A stretch of DNA of 64,000 nucleotides from Blasia pusilla (taxonomy: Eukaryota > Marchantiophyta > Marchantiopsida > Blasiales), in the NCBI GenBank assembly GCA_050084515.1, contig CM114271.1, forward strand, positions 5,146,001-5,210,000. The letters are read 5' to 3'. Both the position numbers and the translations under genes were made by a program. Every line of letters starts with the position of its first letter. Positions within the stretch are counted from its first letter, which is position 1. The notes beneath the pieces are model-generated. The model saw only the letters and a list, made by a program, of their open reading frames with translations. It searched no databases and had not been told where the DNA came from. Shown here in pieces: positions 59,940 through 64,000 of this stretch.

Positions 59940-61238
59940 CTACACCATCATCTCGAGCAAATAACTCCTCCACCAAAGATGAGCAACCAACTCCACATGC
60001 CCAGCCATTACATCCCATTTACTCCAAGGATGCAAAATACTACTCTCCTCGCCCCCAACCGATGCCTCTACCGTCCCGGTAGCCATCGAGCTCATTACAA
60101 GGGGTGGAAGACCCACATACATAGTTCGAAGTTGACGCTGCTCGGCCATACCAAGACTCAAAATCCAAGTCAAACAATTTAGGTCCATGGCCTGATCCAA
60201 CACATGACGTCGTGAAGCCTCAGAAATGGAAGCAACCGCTGTCACACCAATAGCAAATTCCATCGCACGCTCTCTCTCATCAGCGTTAGGCTCCACCAAC
60301 TGTCGCACATGAGAATCCCATACAAGCCCGGGACCACCTTCCCTGTATGCATGTGAGGAGAGAAAACTCACAAATGTGGGTAGTGCCATCCTAGGCTGGC
60401 CCACATGGTTCACCATTGCCATGGGTGACCGATCAATAACCCTCGCCACCTGAGAAAGTCGCCCAGTATCCAAGATTCTATCCACTGTAAGGCAAGGATC
60501 CCGCTGTACTGCATCATATGCTCGACGTAGAACCTCCCTAGGCAACAAGTTTGTCCACCACAAGCGTGGACGATGTACACGCGAGCCAACTCGCACTGCA
60601 TCCAACAACATCGCTGGTCCAATCCAAGACCGCACCTCATGAACACTCGCCATCATCCGGGTCCGAGTGTCACCCAACAATGGAACATTCTCCAGAATGT
60701 AAGCTAGAGCACGTGCCTGATGAACCTGAAGATGTCGTAACACCCGTAACATCTCCCAAAACAATCAAGACCTAGGGTCGTGACCTAGACCCTTACCACG
60801 ACCAACACGTGTATGACCCTGACATGGCCATCCAGCAATCACCAAATCCACAGGACCAACCCTCTCAAATTCCTACGCCCCCAACAATGCAATGTGTGAT
60901 GGCAAAGCACGCTGGTACCCACGAATAGCTGATGGCGGAAACAACTCAGGATATCTCCGCATCAACTGACCAATATGTCGCGATGAGACTCTATGGGCCA
61001 TCTCATCTCGCTCCACATACACGTATCTCCGCACAAGAATACCGGCCTGCAACCCTGCAGCCAAACCAGTGCTAATCCCACCAAAGAGATCTAACACACA
61101 AATGCCCTCCGGCGGATACTTCCATACAATGGGTGTAGTATCCAAAGGGGATAACCCAACTGGACCAGAAGTAGGAGTCCGCCGTGGGGCCTCCTCTTCC
61201 TGGTGAGGTATAACAGCCTCACAGCAAGCCTCCTGCAC
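59940..61238 (-). pseudogene. E3 C5 cytosine DNA methyltransferase domain
   Basis: The most complete DNMT of the window. 61238-60873: PLDTTPIVW lead-in, motif I GICVLDLFGGISTGLAAGL, motif II-like YVYVERDEMAHR, then ALLGA and a TAG. Motif IV DLVIAGWPCQGHT, with the catalytic Cys codon at 60834-60832, lies between two stops. 60764-59940: LFWEMLRVLRHL, motif VI YILENVPLLGD, motif VIII GSRVHRPRLWW, a target-recognition-like stretch, EPNADERERAMEFAIGVTAV, EASRRHVLDQAM. Both breaks (near 60873 and 60770) look like C-to-T changes in CAG and CGA codons. About 430 residues, the size of a catalytic DNMT domain without regulatory domains. Confidence 0.9.
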
Positions 61239-61677
61239 TAGGCGATCAGCCTCCTACCGTAGTGCACCGCTTGAACTCCAAAGTGGCACATCCAACGATG
61301 AGGATTCCACTGCTGCAAAATAAGGACCTCCTCTACCTCCTCATGCACAGGAGAATCCATAGCGTAAAACATTACCTCCAAAAGTCTCTGGCCAAGTGAC
61401 TACTCCACTAAAACTAGCCACAGATGCTAACATCATGGGGAGGACCCTCTGGTCGAGCCCCATAAATAAATCTCACAGAACTTGGCTCATATGTCCATCC
61501 CGGACTCGCCAACCAGGTCTATAAGATTTGTCTCACCCAATAATCCATCTGAAAACCCATCGGGTATAATACTGCTCCTCCAACTAGTACATCATACGAC
61601 TCGGCTGATGTGACTACCGCAGATACTCCCAACTGGGAGCTATCAGTCGCATGATCTTGTCTCAACTGTACAAAAAA
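61239..61677 (-). pseudogene. E3 protease-to-DNMT linker
   Basis: The first part continues the protease (SYDVLVGGAVLYPMGF, DYW near 61590-61530), matching E1/E2 LVGGA.LYPMGF. The rest is broken by stops and matches the E1/E2 linker weakly. No known domain recognised. Confidence 0.5.
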
Positions 61678-62676
61678 CTACTCTCGTGTCATGAATTGAG
61701 ATCTATCATTGGCTCCTCCCAGTGATGTTTGAATCTGGAATGGGCAAGGCTCAAGCTCTGACCTCCAAATACCCAAACCAATACATGCCGCCTTTCCCAA
61801 CATCAAAGATTGGGCACCAGAGTCTAACAAGACTCTATCTGGTCTATGCACCTGTCCTGTAGGACTCACCAATCGGAATATCCCACTCCGGTTGCCCAAC
61901 ATACATACACCAGGTGTAAGCCTCTCACGATCAATGGCTGGCCGGGCTGGTAATGCATCCATCTTCGCCGGTGCTGCCTGCCAAGTAGCACTGGTACTCA
62001 ATGCTACACCTGACATAGAGGGTCGCTCCACCGCAACACCCTCATCCACCTCAAAGACGTGCAAGAATAACACCCCACGTTCACACAACGTGGCTGCTAG
62101 CTGAAATACAAGAGCTAAGTCAACTCCTAAAGCCATCAGCTCCATGGCCGAAAACAATGGGGATCCCAATATTGAAGTTGCCATCCGCAATACTGCAATG
62201 GATGCTGCATCCGTGTCTACTACACGTGATGTAGATGCCTCAGTCCCCACTGTCCGCTCAATAGGTTGCGTAGGAACCATGGATGGAGTCTTAAGCACCT
62301 CAGACAATAAGAATGACTGGGGAAGCCTACCCTGCCTCCCAGCCTCACCCCTCTGTGGGTCCAACTCCACAGTAGCACCACTTGGCTCTGACGCTCGAGT
62401 GGCTCCTCTCGTAACTACAGCTGATGCCTCAACGTGTGTTTCACTCGCCATATAAGAGAGATCATCCCCTCCATAAGAGGTGGAAGCCCCTGCTCCCGAA
62501 CCTGATCTATGCTGGATACCAACCATAGTAGCCAACTTCTGCTCCAACTGCTCAATCCTGGCAGCCATAGCTAACTCTGTCGTAGTGGTAGGCTCTCCAA
62601 CCACTGGTCCACCTCTACCACCCCTACCACCTCGGCCTCTCGGAGCTACTCCACTACGGCCGCGGCCTGATCTCAA
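61678..62676 (-). CDS. E3 gag C-terminal region and aspartic protease
   Basis: A clean 332-codon frame. It begins with an Arg/Gly-rich stretch (RGRGGRGGRGG, residues 13-23) typical of RNA-binding gag tails, then a short possible coiled coil (AMAARIEQLEQKLATMVG). The protease active site is at residues 282-291, RVLLDSGAQS, with the D-S-G-A signature intact (E2 has D-L-G-A, E1 lost it). The QTSLGGA block follows near residue 318. It ends in a stop at 61680 where E1/E2 continue, so the stop may be a lesion. Part of a Gag-Pol polyprotein rather than a free-standing gene. Confidence 0.8.
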   Translation of the reverse strand: MRSGRGRSGVAPRGRGGRGGRGGPVVGEPTTTTELAMAARIEQLEQKLATMVGIQHRSGSGAGASTSYGGDDLSYMASETHVEASAVVTRGATRASEPSGATVELDPQRGEAGRQGRLPQSFLLSEVLKTPSMVPTQPIERTVGTEASTSRVVDTDAASIAVLRMATSILGSPLFSAMELMALGVDLALVFQLAATLCERGVLFLHVFEVDEGVAVERPSMSGVALSTSATWQAAPAKMDALPARPAIDRERLTPGVCMLGNRSGIFRLVSPTGQVHRPDRVLLDSGAQSLMLGKAACIGLGIWRSELEPCPFQIQTSLGGANDRSQFMTRE

Positions 62677-63740
62677 CTCTGGATGAAGATCAAAGCAACG
62701 CTCTCGAGGATGACCTGGTCTCCCGCGATGATCACATTGAGTTGGGGCCGACTAAGGCCCATCCTCCAAAGTCCGTCTCCCATCCTCTTGGGGACAAAAC
62801 TTCCTAACATGATCACCTCCACATGCGCAACATGACTGTCCTTGCTGCCGGGCAGCAAATGGAGGAAATAGTCTCTGCGCAAGTGTCCCTCTAGGACCTG
62901 ACTGTGGTCGTGTGTACCCCCCACGACTCCCACTACTACTACCACCACCACTACTACGAGACTGTGAGGTGGGCTGCTGAACACGAGAAGTAGTGGTTGT
63001 ATCCCTACTGAATGCGGATGTCACCACTCTCTCCTTCACCATGTCAAGCTCAATCTTCTTAGATAGAGCAAACACATGGGTCAATGTGGGTGAATCATCA
63101 CTCATAAGAGTAGCATCACGTACCCTGCGGCGGAACTCTCTGTCCAAGATCCCATACCTAAACTGGTACCTCCATGGGTACCTCCACTGGTATCCCCACT
63201 CCGGCTTGTACTCGTACCACTCAACGTCGGACTGACTAGCATAGTAGGAGCACTACTACCAATACCACCATGGGTGATAGACACATAGCCTGGAGACCAA
63301 TATTGTCTCCATGCCTCAATCTCAGCAATATGGTCCTTCCTAAACTCATGGTAATCATCCATGGTTGGTCCCTCCAAGTGCTGAAACAACCCCTTCCAAG
63401 CCAACAAGGGTGTAAACAACGTGGCGTTCCGCAACATCTGCATATCACACCACGTATCAAACTCCTGCATGAAGTCCTCCAACTCAATGGTACCCACTGC
63501 ACCCGAGTATCGTCGTGGGCCCTTCGTGGCCCCATATATCCCGTCCATGTCCCAAATCAATGGAGCTGCAACACTCGATAATAACGTGGAAGACTCGGTG
63601 TTTGGAACACCCTCGTCCTCCTCTTCATCAACAATCGGAAGTGGAAAAGGTAGTGGATACCTAAATCCACTCCGTGTGAAACCACCACCGTCCGCACCAC
63701 GGTCCCCAACCAGACCATCCGACAGCTCCGTGATGACCAA
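62677..63740 (-). pseudogene. E3 gag N-terminal and capsid region
   Basis: 63740-63102 begins VITELSDGLVGDRGADGGG and holds GLFQHLEGPTMDDYHEF and IAEIEAWRQYW, matching E1/E2 FQHLEGAPMDDYHEF and EIEAWRLYY. After a frame change, 63147-62752 has EFRRRVRDATLMSDDSPTL, a Ser/Gly-rich linker and a first knuckle (CCACGGDHVRKFC). The start at 63740 agrees with the E2 start at 49786. Confidence 0.8.
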
Positions 63741-63970
63741 CGCCGATGCCGCACCACCACCAAATTACCACCACTAAGTAACCAAGTGACGTCGATGTCG
63801 CTATACTATTCTAGCTCTACTAGCTATTGGTGTAGGCAAGCTAACCTGTCATCACCACAAGAAGCCTCCCACGGTCTACTGGTCATCACTCCAGCCTCAC
63901 TACCGCTAGCACACAGGAGTAACACTACTCTGGAAATCAACGTCAACCCTAACAATGGGCGTGCAAGCAA

Positions 63971-64000
63971 CACGCTTTAGATCGGGCGATCTAAAGCGTG
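63971..64000. repeat. Perfect palindrome at the window end, 13-bp arms
   Basis: CACGCTTTAGATC, spacer GGGC, then GATCTAAAGCGTG, ending at the last base of the window. It may extend beyond 64000. Confidence 0.9.

Larger units (their letters stand above)
56491..64000 (-). mobile_element. E3: diverged DNMT- and PHD-bearing gypsy element
   Basis: A minus-strand element with the same domain order as E1: gag, protease, DNMT, RT, RNase H, integrase, PHD finger, polypurine tract, X unit. Its proteins are clearly homologous to E1 but differ throughout, and its terminal repeats differ much more, so it is a separate family. Its 5' repeat is beyond the window. Stops and a few frameshifts are present, yet it is the best-preserved copy. 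Confidence 0.9.

Overview
The window comes from the nuclear genome of a green plant (streptophyte). The support is a nucleus-encoded photosystem II subunit gene (psbX) with a transit peptide and intron, a spliced plastid-type beta-amylase gene, a decayed AZG-type purine permease, a Helitron remnant and several families of Ty3/gypsy retrotransposon. The species cannot be named from sequence alone. The domain structure of the main retroelement recalls DNA-methyltransferase-carrying retrotransposons reported from charophytes, so an early-diverging streptophyte (charophyte, bryophyte, lycophyte or fern) is more likely than a flowering plant. This is inference.

Layout. 1-10085: plus-strand Ty3/gypsy element 'E1', lacking only the start of its 5' repeat, with gag, protease, a C5 cytosine DNA methyltransferase (DNMT) domain, reverse transcriptase, RNase H, DDE integrase and a C-terminal PHD finger. 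10086-11129: a truncated long LTR of another family. 11130-15996: a conventional minus-strand gypsy element 'B' with a tRNA-Met-type primer site, truncated in integrase. 15998-16410: an E1-like LTR end with a long GA microsatellite. 17-23 kb: GC-balanced host island with psbX (18172-18795) and an AZG permease pseudogene (20821-22640). 23.4-36.3 kb: AT-rich, gene-poor DNA with a Helitron wreck (26.2-29.0 kb) and an LTR copy (32.7-33.9 kb). 36.3-41.6 kb: second host island with a minus-strand beta-amylase gene in four exons (40129-37698). 41.6-47.7 kb: repeats, perfect hairpins, a foldback-like GC-rich unit and a solo LTR. 47722-53375: 'E2', a close relative of E1 cut off inside its DNMT domain. 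53376-64000: 'E3', a diverged minus-strand DNMT/PHD element whose 3' repeat appears to be split by a fragment of a fourth gypsy element ('E4', 53705-56490).

Main point. Three copies from two diverged families (E1/E2 and E3) share the order gag - protease - DNMT; E1 and E3 also share RT - RNase H - integrase - PHD finger. The DNMT resembles the DNMT3/DRM type in its PCQ, ENV and RxR blocks and its C-terminal block. The same polyprotein would therefore carry a DNA-methylation writer and a possible histone-tail reader. The terminal repeats are also odd. The 3' end of E1 reads polypurine tract - X - Y - X, with two identical 128-bp X units, while the 5' end has Y only. E3 shows the same 3' order. 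This resembles a split-direct-repeat layout rather than simple LTRs. All three copies carry stops or frameshifts, so none is intact here; autonomous relatives would have to lie elsewhere.

Splice sites, element borders and family calls were read by eye, without database searches.
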